64,000 nucleotides of DNA from Symsagittifera roscoffensis (Eukaryota; Xenacoelomorpha; Acoela; Convolutidae), in the NCBI RefSeq assembly GCF_963678635.1, contig NC_087069.1, positions 33,067,090 to 33,131,089 on the forward strand, in the 5' to 3' direction. This document shows, piece by piece, positions 23,501 through 38,500 of the stretch. Both the position numbers and the translations under genes were made by a program. Within the stretch, counting starts at the first letter, position 1. The number at the start of each line of letters is the position of its first letter. Under the pieces are notes generated by a model. It saw only the letters and a program-made list of their open reading frames with translations, was not told where the DNA came from and ran no database searches.

Positions 23501-26500
23501 CATAGCACAATTTTTCTTGCGACTTCAGGTATATCCGCTTAATTAAGCTTATTAATAGCTGCCTAGTTAAGAGTAATGAACGTCGTGAGTACTCTTATAA
23601 AGGCCTTGCTGATTTTTTACTATCGCTTGTAAGAATTCATTTGTTGCTGTTCAGTTGACTAATATGTTATATGTGAAGTATGAATTGTTAGCAAGAAGTA
23701 TGGGCTTGTTAAACCTACGAAATGGCAGACCGTTTTCTTGCTCAGGGCTTTATTTTGTTGAGGGTACTTTTCGTATTCTCATAACTTTGGCTATTTTATA
23801 GATAATTTTTTTACTTTTTCCCCATAGTGAATCTTCGCCGCTATAAATAAATATGTCATGTAACTTCTTAAGGCTTTTCATAAACCAAGGATAGCAATAT
23901 CAGCCGGAAAACAGTTGATCTACTTTAGATAATAGCGTTTATTCGATTAGGCCTATCTCTTGTCAAGCGCTATTCAACTTTTGCGATTTTTTCCAGAAAA
24001 ACATGTTTACCCTTGCGATTAGCAACGGTTTTGTAATGTGATAACAGATTTTTCTGCTGTTGAAAACTTTGTTTGTAGAGTTCGCTTTCGATAAGGCTAC
24101 GTGTTTTATTTTGCTGCATTTTTAATTAAATTCAATTTTGGTTTGTCAGGGCGCGCAGTTGTCGTAGAGTTAACATCTGAGACAGGTTGATGATACTTCT
24201 TATAAAAAAAAAATTAGTTGGGCTTATGTTACATCCGTTTAGTTGACTCGTATGCTATTGTTTGAAGGGCGAGATTGAATAATAAGTTGGTCGTCTGTGC
24301 TTCAGGGGGACTGAAACTTAATGACAGTATTAAAACTCAATGAACGTAGTGTAGACTCTTATATTGGTCGTGGTGATTTTTGTTTCGATCATTGAAAATA
24401 GGGATGAACTTGGGATTTGGGTGTTTTAGTTTTTCTTTTTTTTTTCTCACAGAATCAAAAAACCACGAAAAATCATCGGAATGGGACAGGTAATATATCT
24501 GATTGAAGCCTTTTCAGCCGTTATTCGAATATTCAAAAAGTTTTCCCAGCGTCTCGAGAAAAACCGTTTTGTAATTTTTGAGTCTCAGTCTGATTTCGAG
24601 CGCGTAAAGCGAAGTTTGTAGGCTAAGAAAACTTGATTGCGAAGCGAGTCGCGAGTTATTTGAAATTATGATTATTCTTACAATTGCTATGATCTGCTGA
24701 GACATTTTAATTAAATTTATTTTTAAGATTTCCTAGCGGAATAAAAACTTTGGGTTCATGTTATCAAAAAAGCGCCACTCATAAATTGTTCAAGAAATTG
24801 AAACAGCTTAAAGGGCATCTATTTTTTCTTTGAAATTCGAAAGTTGAGATTTTTCGAGAAAGTTAGTGTTTTTTGTTTAATTTTTGCGGTCATTACTCTT
24901 TTCCAATCTTCGATTTGCTGTTTAATTTTTTCAAACGGTAAATCTTAACAGTTTCTCGAAAAAAGTGTTTTTTAAGGTATTTTAAAAAATTGGGAATTTT
25001 TTCTCAGTCAGTTTTTGCTACTGTAAATTTCACAAACTGGTCTAACAGTAAGCCTTCGCAATTATTTAACTTAGGTGTAACATGGTGTCTTCAATCGAGG
25101 ATACGATTTGAGAACACCTATTTTGAAAAAGAAACGATGAAAAGAGGCACCCACAGGGCTGCAATGTTTAAAACAAGGTTGCACATTAGCATTTAAAACA
25201 ACTTCCCCTGATTGGCTGATTTTCTTGTGTGCTTTGACTAACTGAAATTCAAGATATGTGCGTTTGAAAATTCAAGATATATTCGTTTTGTCCGGATAAT
25301 TTAAATCAGCACTGTATTACTGTGCAACTTAAATAAATCGAACAAGAACTCAGTTGCTTATGCGGTTTTTTTTGTGGAAAAACTTCTCGATGGATTTCGT
25401 GAACAAGATATCGAATGACGAAATGGCTCGAAAGTGCCGAAAAGCGGTTATATATCTTTTTTCCGGATTGTTGATTTGCTGCGTATTTATTGTGTCCGGC
25501 TTTTTTTCGGAGTCGATCTTACTGAAAGTTCCAGTCTAGTTGTTTAAAATCTGATTAGATTATCTTAAAGACCATAAAAGTCTTCGATCACTACTTGGAC
25601 CTGGTTTATATTAAAAATTCGCTCCATTTTCGCTCCTAGCATAAAACTAGCAAATTTCGCTCCATTTTCGTGAAGGCAATTTTCGGGAAGTTTTCGTTTT
25701 AAAATCAGCTGCTTGCTTCCTGGATGTGAGGCGGATGAGGGTCATCCTCGCTCATATGCAGTGTCTTCATGAGTGTGCAACAGATTAAGAAGCGAAAAAA
25801 CAAGAATAAATTAATCTAATTTAAGTGAAATAACAGTTCAAAAACGATTTGTGAATAATAGCATTGTTACCTTCAAATCCCAAAATATTCCTCAGAAAAT
25901 ATTCGCATTCCTTGCCTTGTACCAAAGTCATATCTTTCTGCATTAGGTTCCCCTAGAAATGCCAAAAATGTGGAGAGTCAATTGACAGCTAATGCACGAC
26001 CATCTAGTCATTCGGAGACACAGCAGAATTCTACGCAGCGACAGCAAACAGATGTCAATTGTGTCGCACCCGAGAACCAGAACGGCCAAGGTGTCACCAC
26101 CGAACAGCAGGAGGCAGCCATGAAACGGTACCTACATCTAGTACTAGAAGCATGGATCTATTCAATAGTCCACCTCCACATTTTATTTGCTACTTCATTG
26201 TGTAAAGTTTTCTACACTTGGAAAATGTTGATTTTCGTATTTGATTTTTTTCCTTTTGGTTGGGTTTTGAGCCAACTTTTTGCTTTAGTTGTTTTACCCT
26301 GAGTTGCAGTTTTGCTTCATCAAATTACAGTAGTTTTCGAAATTGTCCTTATTTCAAAAATTAAGTTAAATTCCATTTTATCATTATTTTGCCGTAGTTC
26401 ACGTTTGCCTTATGCTGAAAAAGAGGGCAAACCATCATCTACATGCAACAGTGTCACTTGCAAGTTCAAAGTCTTAAGTTTTTGCAATTGTGTGAAATTG

Positions 26501-29500
26501 CATTTCTCACCGTAAAGTTTTAACCTATTTAACCTATTATAAGACACTTATTTAAAAGAATAAAAACTTATCGGCTACTTTAATCCATGATTGGCCATCT
26601 TTTATTGACTTTATTGGTAGGCTCATCAGGCCTTGCTTCACTTTCAAAAAAGCCATAATGGGCTGCGACATGGGGCTAGTCGGGTCAATATTGAAATTAA
26701 TGACTGAATCGCAGTTAAATTCAATTTTTTCATGGGTTCCATGACCTTTCTTGAAGATTTAACACTTTTTTTCGAAAGTTCAATCTGAGTGCATAAGTTG
26801 CACCAATCTATGAAATCTTGGCTTAGGGTCATATTTAAAAATTCACTAGCATTTCCTTATTTCAAGAGTAATTACTAGCATTTCGCGATTCCTCCAGTAT
26901 TTGACGGTTTCAAGAAATGATAGTAATTATCAAAATTGGCAAGGACGACTCAAAATTGGCAAGAAAGCGTACGCTCCCTCCTATATTCGCTACTGATTTC
27001 AGCTCGTACAAACCTTGTCTAAAAATCTCAACCTAAAAAAATTGCGAAATAAGTTTTTCGGCTTTCAATTTTTTTGCAATTATGCTGTGCTCTGTTATTT
27101 AGCCTGGCAGAACTGGAGGCGATGTTCAACCAGAAATTCATAAAGGGAGGAAGTGGTGCTACTGGCTCTGGCTCAAAACAGACTGCAGCTGGAGATAGTG
27201 TCAGTGCAGGATCTGGAGTTGGGCTGCAGGAAAAGGTTTGTTAGAGCAATTCACTAATCAATCATCCCTGCTATTTTAGAATGGTTTTTATCATAAGAAG
27301 AATGTAATGTCTATAGTCAGTGTCACTTTTTAAAAGATATTTTTCAGCTGAAATTCAGATGTAAAGTGACCTGGAATGAAGTAAAATCTGGGTGAGCGTA
27401 AAAGTTATATTGAGGGCGCCCTTAAATTGTAACTTCGTTGGATAAACACTAAACGAAATTCCTATATTTTGCCGAATATTGTTAATCCTACCGTTTTTAA
27501 TTCGATGTTGACCTTGCTGATAATCTTCACTTCGTCAAAATCCCTCCTTCTTGCCCGTTTTTAAGAAGAAAAGGACCTGTTCTCTTTAATTTGGTCCTGT
27601 TTTCTAAATGAATTTTTGGTGGGGTTATTCTCCACTGTGTAATGCTGCAAACAGTTCCTTTTTTGGCCGAAACTTAGTAACCAAATTTCCTACCTTAACC
27701 TTTTGACGGAGGGGCTTGTTAATTTTGTTTCTTTTTGGTCGATGTTAGAAGTTATGAGGAGGAAACTTATCAACAATTCAATGTAGTTCAGTTATTTACA
27801 TGAAGTATATGGGTAGTTCAAAAAGAGTTTTTTCCCTTGAAATCTGAAATGAATTTATGTTGTGTTGTGTGTTTGTAGAGACTGCGTCGTAAGCGACAGA
27901 AGGAGAAGACAGAAGAGGAGAGGAGGCGGAGACAGTTGAGGGAGGCGGCAGAGAGGGACAACATGGACAGTGTGGTCCAAGTGTACGACAGTGTCATGAA
28001 TGAGATACAGGACAGGGAGAAGGGGGAGGAGAGGCTGCAGAGGAAGGTCAGTTAAGAGAGGGGGATGAAGGATGGACCTAATGGACAGGGAGATAGATTT
28101 TAGAGTGTGAATAGACGAAGCTCATTCTCTCATACTGTCGTTTTGTTTTTCATTTTGTCGGTTTTGTTTATAATGAAGCTCGTTTATTTAAATATCAAAA
28201 TTCGAGAGAGCATTGAAGTGAGCTTTACTTTCAGTATCAAAGGCTAATTTAATTTAACAATACGAATAAAACAATACATTTCAACATGATTTTATCAAAT
28301 CACTTTTTTGACCCAATTTGCACTTATCATTGCACAGGTTTCGTGCGAAGCGGTGTCTGCGTTTTTTGAGCTGGATAAACTAGGTCCACGATGTTGTTAA
28401 TATATATAGCATAAAGAAGTCAGATTTTCAACTGGTTTGAATTGAGTTTAATCGTTTCTTCAGCTAAAAGCGGCGGAGACTGAGATCCGTGACTTGACGT
28501 CTGAGTTTGAGCTGGAGAGGAGGGACTACTTGGAGACCATCCGCAGTCAAACTAAACAGATGCAGCTGGTGGAAGCCATTCTGGAGAAGGTATGGAAAGG
28601 AAAGAATTGTTCATTTAAAGGTAGTAACCTCGTGAACACTGTAGCACGCTGACATATCGTAGCGTTAGTTCTCTTCTTTCTAAAGAAAGCGGCTGATTCT
28701 GAGTTATTAATATCAATAAAACATTACTTCAGAACAACTAGCTTGAAACTTACCCTTAGATTAAAACTCAAAAACAATTTAATTCCAGCTGAATCGGATG
28801 TTTTGAGAAGTTTGAAAATCTGATTGGATTGTGTTCTGTGACGTTGAGCATTTGATGATATTGCTATTATCGAATGGTTGGTAATTATTCAATTGAAGAA
28901 AAAAAAGAAGTTTTCTTCAATTTTTGAGCCAGATTACAAATCACTTGAGAGACTTGATTTGACATGGATCCGTTAGTTCAGCGAATAAAAAAGTCTTAGT
29001 TACGATTTGCATGCTTTTCCCTTGCAAATAAATTATCTTAATTTAACTTAACTATGTTTGTTAAATCGCAAGATGAAAAGCGATGCAGAACAAAGCGAGA
29101 GGACCAACTATACGCTAGGTGTGTTCAATTGATGGTTCTTTGAATGCTGATGGTATTGTGTATGTGAGGGGGCGTGTTGTAGGTGCAGCCTCTGATCCAG
29201 CGGGACTGCAACTACTTCAGCCTGAGGAAAGTGAAGGAGGAGGCCAAGTATGATGTGGATGGACTGTGCTGGCGACTCCCCGAAGTACAGCTCATCAAAA
29301 CCAACTTGCCCAGTCTCGGTCAGTATCTTGTGGTAGTTTTTTTTTGCTGCAAAAAACATACACTGATCCAAATAAAAAAAGTGAATATTCTGGACAGGTT
29401 TAAGTTTTCTGACAGTTTTCGAAAAATAATAATTAACGTGTTACACTTTTTATAGCTTATATTTTATTATAATAATTCGGAAGTTTGCATGGATAAGGAA

Positions 29501-32500
29501 TATCAAGTTGTATAGTTTGCAATGAGGTGTGGAAAATAGCCATAAGCCCTTAATTGGACTGGTGTACCGTCAAATTCTCGGGAAAGCTTCTATGCTCAAG
29601 TAACAAGCGACTCATATTTTATAGCTGAGTCTGAGTTGGTAGTTTTGTCAATATCATAATGTTCATTTGTGAGTGTTGGTGAACGGATGGACTGCTTGTG
29701 ATTCCAGGCCAAGATGGGCAGCAGCAGAGAAATGGGACCACTGGTCCATTTGGGACTAAGTTGTCGGACAGCAGTGGTGGTGGTGGCAGAGGAGGAGGAG
29801 GAGGCAGCAATGGGTACGCACAGGCGGGTAGAGGGGACAACCTACATGACAACAGCCAGTCTCACAGGGTACTTATATCAAATCAAACAAATGATTATCT
29901 CACTTGCCAAAACAGGTGTACTTATTATCGGAAACTGGACTTTCGTATCCTGTAAACAATTTTCCGTGCAAAACCTGTCAACAATTAAGGTTGTTTTATT
30001 TTGGAACTTCCGTTACTTTGGAGCAGCTGTTAAATTAGTGCAGTGGAAAGGAGGTTACAAAGATTTGGGGTTAGTATCCAGTCCGGACCATGTTGTTTTA
30101 TATTTATGTAATTGAGGTTTCAATTGTTTAATGTTTTTGGTCTTCGTCCCAGTTCTTGTCGGCTTAGGTTCCGTTGTTTTTTTTACTTGCGAGGTCAAGT
30201 GACTTGTAATCGGGAACTAAACTTTTTCCCCATAAACAACTTTGGTTACACATTCAAGATGTACGTGCAGTTTCTACTGTGCAGGCTGGCATACTCATTT
30301 TCTTGGAATTCAAATAAAAGTATCTTTTGATCATTGCGGGTTGTAATTAATGTTTTAAAATATATTTATTGAAAAAATGTTGATTTTTTTTTCGGATTCG
30401 TGTTTTTCGGCCTAGTTTATGTCGGTTCATTTTCCGATTTTTAAAATGGCATTTATAATATCTGGTACTGTTTTAATCGGCTCACTTTAAAAAACAAGTA
30501 CATGTGTTTTTGTATTGTGTTCTGTAATTTAACGTGGGAAAAGTTGTTTTTCAGTAAAATTAAGTTTTATGAAAACGCATAGGCTTTTCATTTTTATTTC
30601 AATTTTTTTCGAGTGGCTTCGGAAAAAATGTGTGTCTGCGTTTTTCCTAGTCTCTTTTTACCTTGCTCCACCTTCAGCAGCCTTCAGAAATTTCAGCACG
30701 GGGAATATGTTTGACTCATATTTTGGATTTTCCCGCCAAACCTGACATTAAGATTTCAATTGAAAGAATCGGTAACGGAGATCTCTTCTGCATCAGCTGC
30801 TAGGCCCTAATTTTTATAGATAAAAGTTGTGGCCTCAAAAACTACCATCTCATATCAGGCCATATTTCGGACTTGTTCTTTTTTTGAATTTTTCTCAAAA
30901 AGCATCTCATACCTAGGTCAAATCGAAAAAAAAACTGGCTGTGGGAATCTTTCAAGCAGAAACGTTCCAATTTTTCAGTTAAAAGAATTAAGGACTCAAA
31001 AAAGACAATTTTTTGACAGTTGTGTAACTTTTCGGCTTTGCTCGAAAATCACCCTCCCAAATCTGTGTTCAGTAGATCCCGATCAGTGAAGCATATTCTG
31101 TAAAAACTCTTGAAACTTTATAGCTCATTTTTTTTTGTCAGCGGTTTTTGAGGCTCATCAGGTGGGCAACCAAAAATTTCAATCAATTTGAGCAATTTTC
31201 TCAACTAAGTTTTTCAAAAAAATCCTTCTTCCATATTTTGCTCTATTCATTCTCTTGTAACGCAATGTGTTTCGCTTTGCCTTTGCATTCTAAAGATCAG
31301 TTCGATACCTCTCAAATGTCTTTCAGGTTGCAGTTCATTTACAAAGCGATAGAATTTGGACAGCAATTTTTATCTTCATTTTTTCAGCGTTGTGTTTGCT
31401 ATTGAATCGATTTCCGAATGCTAAATTTCAGTTTCGCACCTTTTTAACTCTAAACAACCTAACATCATGCAATTTCACTTACTAGCTTTGTTACCTTTCA
31501 ATTTATAATCACTATATTTTAAAAGCCATTTCTATAACTTTAGACCGCTTTAATCTAAAATGAAAAGAAAACTCACTTCAAATGCGTCTTGGTAAACATC
31601 AAAGAGTAAAGCGAGAGATATTTTTGCCAATGAAAGCCAGCAAATTTCGCGCTTCTTACTTCGCGTAAGTAATGATTGGAAATGACCTTGCCAATAATTC
31701 GGATTAATAGTTTCAGCCGGTACAAAATTTAAAAAATAATAAGGTTTTTTCAGTGGCAAAAGGTTAAAAATCAACGCACCGTCCAAAAAAGGTTGATTGT
31801 CGCGACATAAAATTACTAGTGCACGAGTCCAGGTCTTGCATTTAATACGTTTTTAAAAAGGAAAGAATTAAACAAAAATAAGACAACACACACTGGCGTA
31901 ACACAAATTAGACAATGCTAAAGTTTAGATCAGTTTTGTCTTTGAAACAGACATATTGTCTTGAATTCTTTCATTTAATATGCGGTATTTTGTGAGTTTA
32001 TGGCCACTGGATGCATCGAAAAAGTTCTAGTTCTTGCACGGAGGCGTCGTTTTGAAGGCTGCCCACTACTTTCAATTTACTAGTGCTATTTCCACTGCAT
32101 TTGCTGTCGTAGCAAGCCCACTCACTGCCGCATCTCGTGTTTTCCAACAGAAAAGTGAGAATTCAACTTCACCATGCTTTTTACTTAGTCAGAGCCGATG
32201 TAGGGACACAGGCCGTCAATTTTTCGGGCTCCAAACAGTTTTTGTGGCATATTTTCTGATTTTTTTGAACGTTCATAACATAGGACTTGCCTATTTTTTT
32301 CTTCTTTCAAATGCATGGAAAGGCAGCATATTCAAAGCAAACGCTAAATCATGATTTGTTTCGTAGGTCACTGTGAGACCCAGCTCAATATTTTTTTAGG
32401 TAACTGAGATGGAAAAAACAACCCTAAAAATGCACTCCGGGGATTTTTAGGAATGAACAAAGAGCAGCTGGCTCAAAAGCTAACAGTTTTTCTAGGCCGG

Positions 32501-35500
32501 CGGTTTAGTGCTAAATCAGTTAAAGGTTGCAAAAACCGATGATAGCTTTTTTTTCTGGGAAGACAGTTGTATATACATGCGATACCAGATACACTAACAT
32601 GAATTGAGTATTGCTGATAGAACATTTCGGAAGTAATGTTATAGGTTCCATCGGCTAACCAGAGGTGATTTTTCCAAAATTGATAGCATTTTGTGGTCAC
32701 CTCATAAAATGATCCGCTCATGATCAATTGATCCACTTTCATACCGGATAAAATTTCCAGAAAGTTCAAGAATCTCGAAGTTTAGTGCAACGGGGAAAGG
32801 TGTCATATTTATCTCTAGCTGCTTGCGTGTGCGTGCAGCCGTTTAAATCAGTTTTTTTAAGTTGAAATGACCACTCTATTTGTCATCCCAGCTAACTTTT
32901 ATTTCTGGCAAAACTGCCCTGGAAATTGCGGCAGCCGGTGTAAGTCTCTCACTGAGCTCTTTTAAATGCTTGATGTTTCGGACATCTGATTTTCCCGCTG
33001 AAATGTCTTGATTAGGTTCTCCACGCGTCTCGGTCAATTCTTAATTTTCAATAATTGCAGCTGCTCGGAACTTATATGTTTTATATTCTGAGGAAATCCT
33101 GTTTTTGGTATAATTTCGCTTGAAAAAATTTCGTGGCCCAAAGCCCAGCTTGTGTTTAGGTAAATATGTGAAATCGAAAGAAGACTCGATCTTTATTTCT
33201 TTTTGGTGTTTGTTTTTTTTTTATGATTTCAGCACACCCTTAATTGACTCTCAGAAAACATATTTGTCAGAAACAAAACGTCGAATTGTCATGAATTTAG
33301 CTGAAGCTTGTTTTCTTGTAATTATGTTGATGTTGATTTAAAATTCATCTAATTGAATTTTAAATACGAACGGGTCGATGAGAGCATTTTTTTTTATTAA
33401 AGCTTTACTGAGTATGTATAACAATATGTGTAACAGTTCATCAATATGATGCGTGCGTTACTTACAGGGTTAACTTTGGTGTGATAGGAGTTAAGATAAG
33501 GAAAGGAGTTCATACAGCACTAATTTTGGTATAAAGTTATAAAATAGGAATTAAATTATGGGGGGTTTAAATTCTTCAGTAATAAAATGACTAGGTAGTA
33601 AAATGCACGGTGGTAAATTGATTGTTATTTTGTAGGACACCCATTTTTGTTTATGCGAGTGCTTGCGCTCATGTATTGACGTATATAGGAGCACTGCAAC
33701 GTATTTTATTAAGTGTAAAAAATTGAATTAATTTTGGTTTTGGTGATTAGAAATAGTTTTTGGTTTTGGTGATTAAAGGATAATTTTATTTCAGAGCGGG
33801 TGAAACTGGTGAAGACCCTTAGATAGGTCATGATTTTTTTAGAGAAAAGCGTTAAGCTTCGATCGCGCTGAAAAGTTGACAATTTTTTGACAGTTGTGTA
33901 ACTTTTCGGCTTTGCTCGAAAATCACCCTCCCAAATCTGTGTTCAGTAGATCCCGATCAGTGAAGCATATTCTGTAAAAACTCTTGAAACTTTATAGCTC
34001 ATTTTTTTTTGTCAGCGGTTTTTGAGGCTCATCAGGTGGGCAACCAAAAATTTCAATCAATTTGAGCAATTTTCTCAACTAAGTTTTTCAAAAAAAATCC
34101 TTCTTCCATATTTTGCTCTATTCATTCTCTTGTAACGCAATGTGTTTCGCTTTGCCTTTGCATTCTAAAGATCAGTTCGATACCTCTCAAATGTCTTTCA
34201 GGTTGCAGTTCATTTACAAAGCGATAGAATTTGGACAGCAATTTTTATCTTCATTTTTTTCAGCGTTGAGTTTGCTATTGAATCGATTTCCGAATGCTAA
34301 ATTTCAGTTTCGCACCTTTTTAACTCTAAACAACCTAACATCATGCAATTTCACTTACTAGCTTTGTTACCTTTCAATTTATAATCACTATATTTTAAAA
34401 GCCATTTCTATAACTTTAGACCGCTTTAATCTTGCCTATTTTTTTTCTTTCAAATGCATGGAAAGGCAGCATATTCAAAGCAAACGCTAAATCATGATTT
34501 GTTTCGTAGGTCACTGTGAGACCCAGCTCAATATTTTTTTAGGTAACTCTGAGATGGAAAAAACAACCCTAAAAATGCACTCCGGGGATTTTTAGGAATG
34601 AACAAAGAGCAGCTGGCTCAAAAGCTAACAGTTTTTCTAGGCCGGCGGTTTAGTGCTAAATCAGTTAAAGGTTGCAAAAACCGATGATAGCTTTTTTTTC
34701 TGGGAAGACAGTTGTATATACATGCGATACCAGATACACTAACATGAATTGAGTATTGCTGATAGAACATTTCGGAAGTAATGTTATAGGTTCCATCGGC
34801 TAACCAGAGGTGATTTTTCCAAAATTGATAGCATTTTGTGGTCACCTCATAAAATGATCCGCTCATGATCAATTGATCCACTTTCATACCGGATAAAATT
34901 TCCAGAAAGTTCAAGAATCTCGAAGTTTAGTGCAACGGGGAAAGGTGTCATATTTATCTCTAGCTGCTTGCGTGTGCGTGCAGCCGTTTAAATCAGTTTT
35001 TTTAAGTTGAAATGACCACTCTATTTGTCATCCCAGCTAACTTTTATTTCTGGCAAAACTGCCCTGGAAATTGCGGCAGCCGGTGTAAGTCTCTCACTGA
35101 GCTCTTTTAAATGCTTGATGTTTCGGACATCTGATTTTCCCGCTGAAATGTCTTGATTAGGTTCTCCACGCGTCTCGGTCAATTCTTAATTTTCAATAAT
35201 TGCAGCTGCTCGGAACTTATATGTTTTGTATTCTGAGGAAATCCTGTTTTTGGTATAATTTCGCTTGAAAAAATTTCATGGCCCAAAGCCCAGCTTGTGT
35301 TTAGGTAAATATGTGAAATCGAAAGAAGACTCGATCTTTATTTCTTTTTGGTGTTTGTTTTTTTTTATGATTTCAGCACACCCTTAATTGACTCTCAGAA
35401 AACATATTTGTCAGAAACAAAACGTCGAATTGTCATGAATTTAGCTGAAGCTCGTTTTCTTGTAATTATGTTGATGTTGATTTAAAATTCATCTAATTGA

Positions 35501-38500
35501 ATTTTAAATACGAACGGGTCGATGAGAGCATTTTTTTTATTAAAGCTTTACTGAGTATGTATAACAATATGTGTAACAGTTCATCAATATGATGCATGCG
35601 TTACTTACAGGGTTAACTTTGGTGTGATAGGAGTTAAGATAAGGAAAGGAGTTCATACAGCACTAATTTTGGTATAAAGTTATAAAATAGGAATTAAATT
35701 ATGGGGGGTTTAAATTCTTCAGTAATAAAATGACTAGGTAGTAAAATGCACGGTGGTAAATTGATTGTTATTTTGTAGGACACCCATTTTTGTTTATGCG
35801 AGTGCTTGCGCTCATGTATTGACGTATATAGGAGCACTGCAACGTATTTTATTAAGTGTAAAAAATTGAATTAATTTTGGTTTTGGTGATTAGAAATAGT
35901 TTTTGGTTTTGGTGATTAAAGGATAATTTTATTTCAGAGCGGGTGAAACTGGTGAAGACCCTTAGATAGGTCATGATTTTTTTAGAGAAAAGCGTTAAGC
36001 TTCGATCGCGCTGAAAAGTTGACAATTTTTTGACAGTTGTGTAACTTTTCGGCTTTGCTCGAAAATCACCCTCCCAAATCTGTGTTCAGTAGATCCCGAT
36101 CAGTGAAGCATATTCTGTAAAAACTCTTGAAAGTTTATAGCTCATTTTTTTTGTCAGCGGTTTTTGAGGCTCATCAGGTGGGCAACCAAAAATTTCAATC
36201 AATTTGAGCAATTTTCTCAACTAAGTTTTTCAAAAAAAATCCTTCTTCCATATTTTGCTCTATTCATTATCTTGTAACGCAATGTGTTTCGCTTTGCCTT
36301 TGCATTCTAAAGATCAGTTCGATACCTCTCAAATGTCTTTCAGGTTGCAGTTCATTTACAAAGCGATAGAATTTGGACAGCAATTTTTATCTTCATTTTT
36401 TTCAGCGTTGAGTTTGCTATTGAATCGATTTCCGAATGCTAAATTTCAGTTTCGCACCTTTTTAACTCTAAGCAACCTAACATCATGCAATTTCACTTAC
36501 TAGCTTTGTTACCTTTCAATTTATAATCACTATATTTTAAAAGCCATTTCTATAACTTTAGACCGCTTTAATCTTGCCTATTTTTTTTCTTCTTTCAAAT
36601 GCATGGAAAGGCAGCATATTCAAAGCAAACGCTAAATCATGATTTGTTTCGTAGGTCACTGTGAGACCCAGCTCAATATTTTTTTAGGTAACTCTGAGAT
36701 GGAAAAAACAACCCTAAAAATGCACTCCGGGGATTTTTAGGAATGAACAAAGAGCAGCTGGCTCAAAAGCTAACAGTTTTTCTAGGCCGGCGGTTTAGTG
36801 CTAAATCAGTTAAAGGTTGCAAAAACCGATGATAGCTTTTTTTTCTGGGAAGACAGTTGTATATACATGCGATACCAGATACACTAACATGAATTGAGTA
36901 TTGCTGATAGAACATTTCGGAAGTAATGTTATAGGTTCCATCGGCTAACCAGAGGTGATTTTTCCAAAATTGATAGCATTTTGTGGTCACCTCATAAAAT
37001 GATCCGCTCATGATCAATTGATCCACTTTCATACCGGATAAAATTTCCAGAAAGTTCAAGAATCTCGAAGTTTAGTGCAACGGGGAAAGGTGTCATATTT
37101 ATCTCTAGCTGCTTGCGTGTGCGTGCAGCCGTTTAAATCAGTTTTTTTAAGTTGAAATGACCACTCTATTTGTCATCCCAGCTAACTTTTATTTCTGGCA
37201 AAACTGCCCTGGAAATTGCGGCAGCCGGTGTAAGTCTCTCACTGAGCTCTTTTAAATGCTTGATGTTTCGGACATCTGATTTTCCCGCTGAAATGTCTTG
37301 ATTAGGTTCTCCACGCGTCTCGGTCAATTCTTAATTTTCAATAATTGCAGCTGCTCGGAACTTATATGTTTTATATTCTGAGGAAATCCTGTTTTTGGTA
37401 TAATTTCGCTTGAAAAAATTTCGTGGCCCAAAGCCCAGCTTGTGTTTAGGTAAATATGTGAAATCGAAAGAAGACTCGATCTTTATTTCTTTTTGGTGTT
37501 TGTTTTTTTTATGATTTCAGCACACCCTTAATTGACTCTCAGAAAACATATTTGTCAGAAACAAAACGTCGAATTGTCATGAATTTAGCTGAAACTCGTT
37601 TTCTTGTAATTATGTTGATGTTGATTTAAAATTCATCTAATTGAATTTTAAATACGAACGGGTCGATGAGAGCATTTTTTTTTTTATTAAAGCTTTACTG
37701 AATATGTATAACAATATGTGTAACAGTTCATCAATATGATGCGTGCGTTACTTACAGGGTTAACTTTGGTGTGATAGGAGTTAAGATAAGGAAAGGAGTT
37801 CATACAGCACTAATTTTGGTATAAAGTTATAAAATAGGAATTAAATTATGGGGGGTTTAAATTCTTCAGTAATAAAATGACTAGGTAGTAAAATGCACGG
37901 TGGTAAATTGATTGTTATTTTGTAGGACACCCATTTTTGTTTATGCGAGTGCTTGCGCTCATGTATTGACGTATATAGGAGCACTGCAACGTATTTTATT
38001 AAGTGTAAAAAATTGAATTAATTTTGGTTTTGGTGATTAGAAATAGTTTTTGGTTTTGGTGATTAAAGGATAATTTTATTTCAGAGCGGGTGAAACTGGT
38101 GAAGACCCTTAGATAGGTCATGATTTTTTTTAGAGAAAAGCGTTAAACTTCGATCGCGCTGAAAAGTTGATTGGTTTTGATTAGTTTTTGGATGACTCAC
38201 TCGTTCACCCTTAAGCTTATATTCTTGTAAAATTCTCTTGTCGCTAGTTTCGGATAATACGAGACAGGCCCAGACGAGTCAGCATGAGGAAAAATGTTGA
38301 AAACTTTCTGAAATTTTGCTGAACCCAATTAACGATGTTTTTCCTCAGTGTAACTTTTTTCTGGCTGCTGATTCATAGTCCTTTTTGTTTTGTGATAATG
38401 CACGGGAGGTTTTGAATAATTACCATTCACTACAAAGTAGTTACCATTCACTACAAAGCAAATGCCGTTTTCTCAAGCAAATTAGAATTTAAGCTTTGAC

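Larger units (their letters stand above)
31004..38170. repeat. Tandem array of three ~2.1-2.9 kb units inside a KIF17 intron
   Basis: Units start at 31004, 33878 and 36021, each with GACAATTTTTTGACAGTTGT. Units 2 and 3 are about 2,145 bases and differ by scattered substitutions and 1-2 base indels. Unit 1 is about 730 bases longer because of a segment at 31557-32287 missing from the others; a CT dinucleotide stands at both edges. The right boundary follows CTGAAAAGTTGA (38159-38170), the same bases that precede units 2 and 3. Each unit carries one MULE-like fragment on the - strand. Confidence 0.95.

Noticed and set aside
25354-25539. 61-residue frame with a membrane-like segment
   Set aside because: Short, T-rich intronic DNA with no neighbours or motifs to support it.
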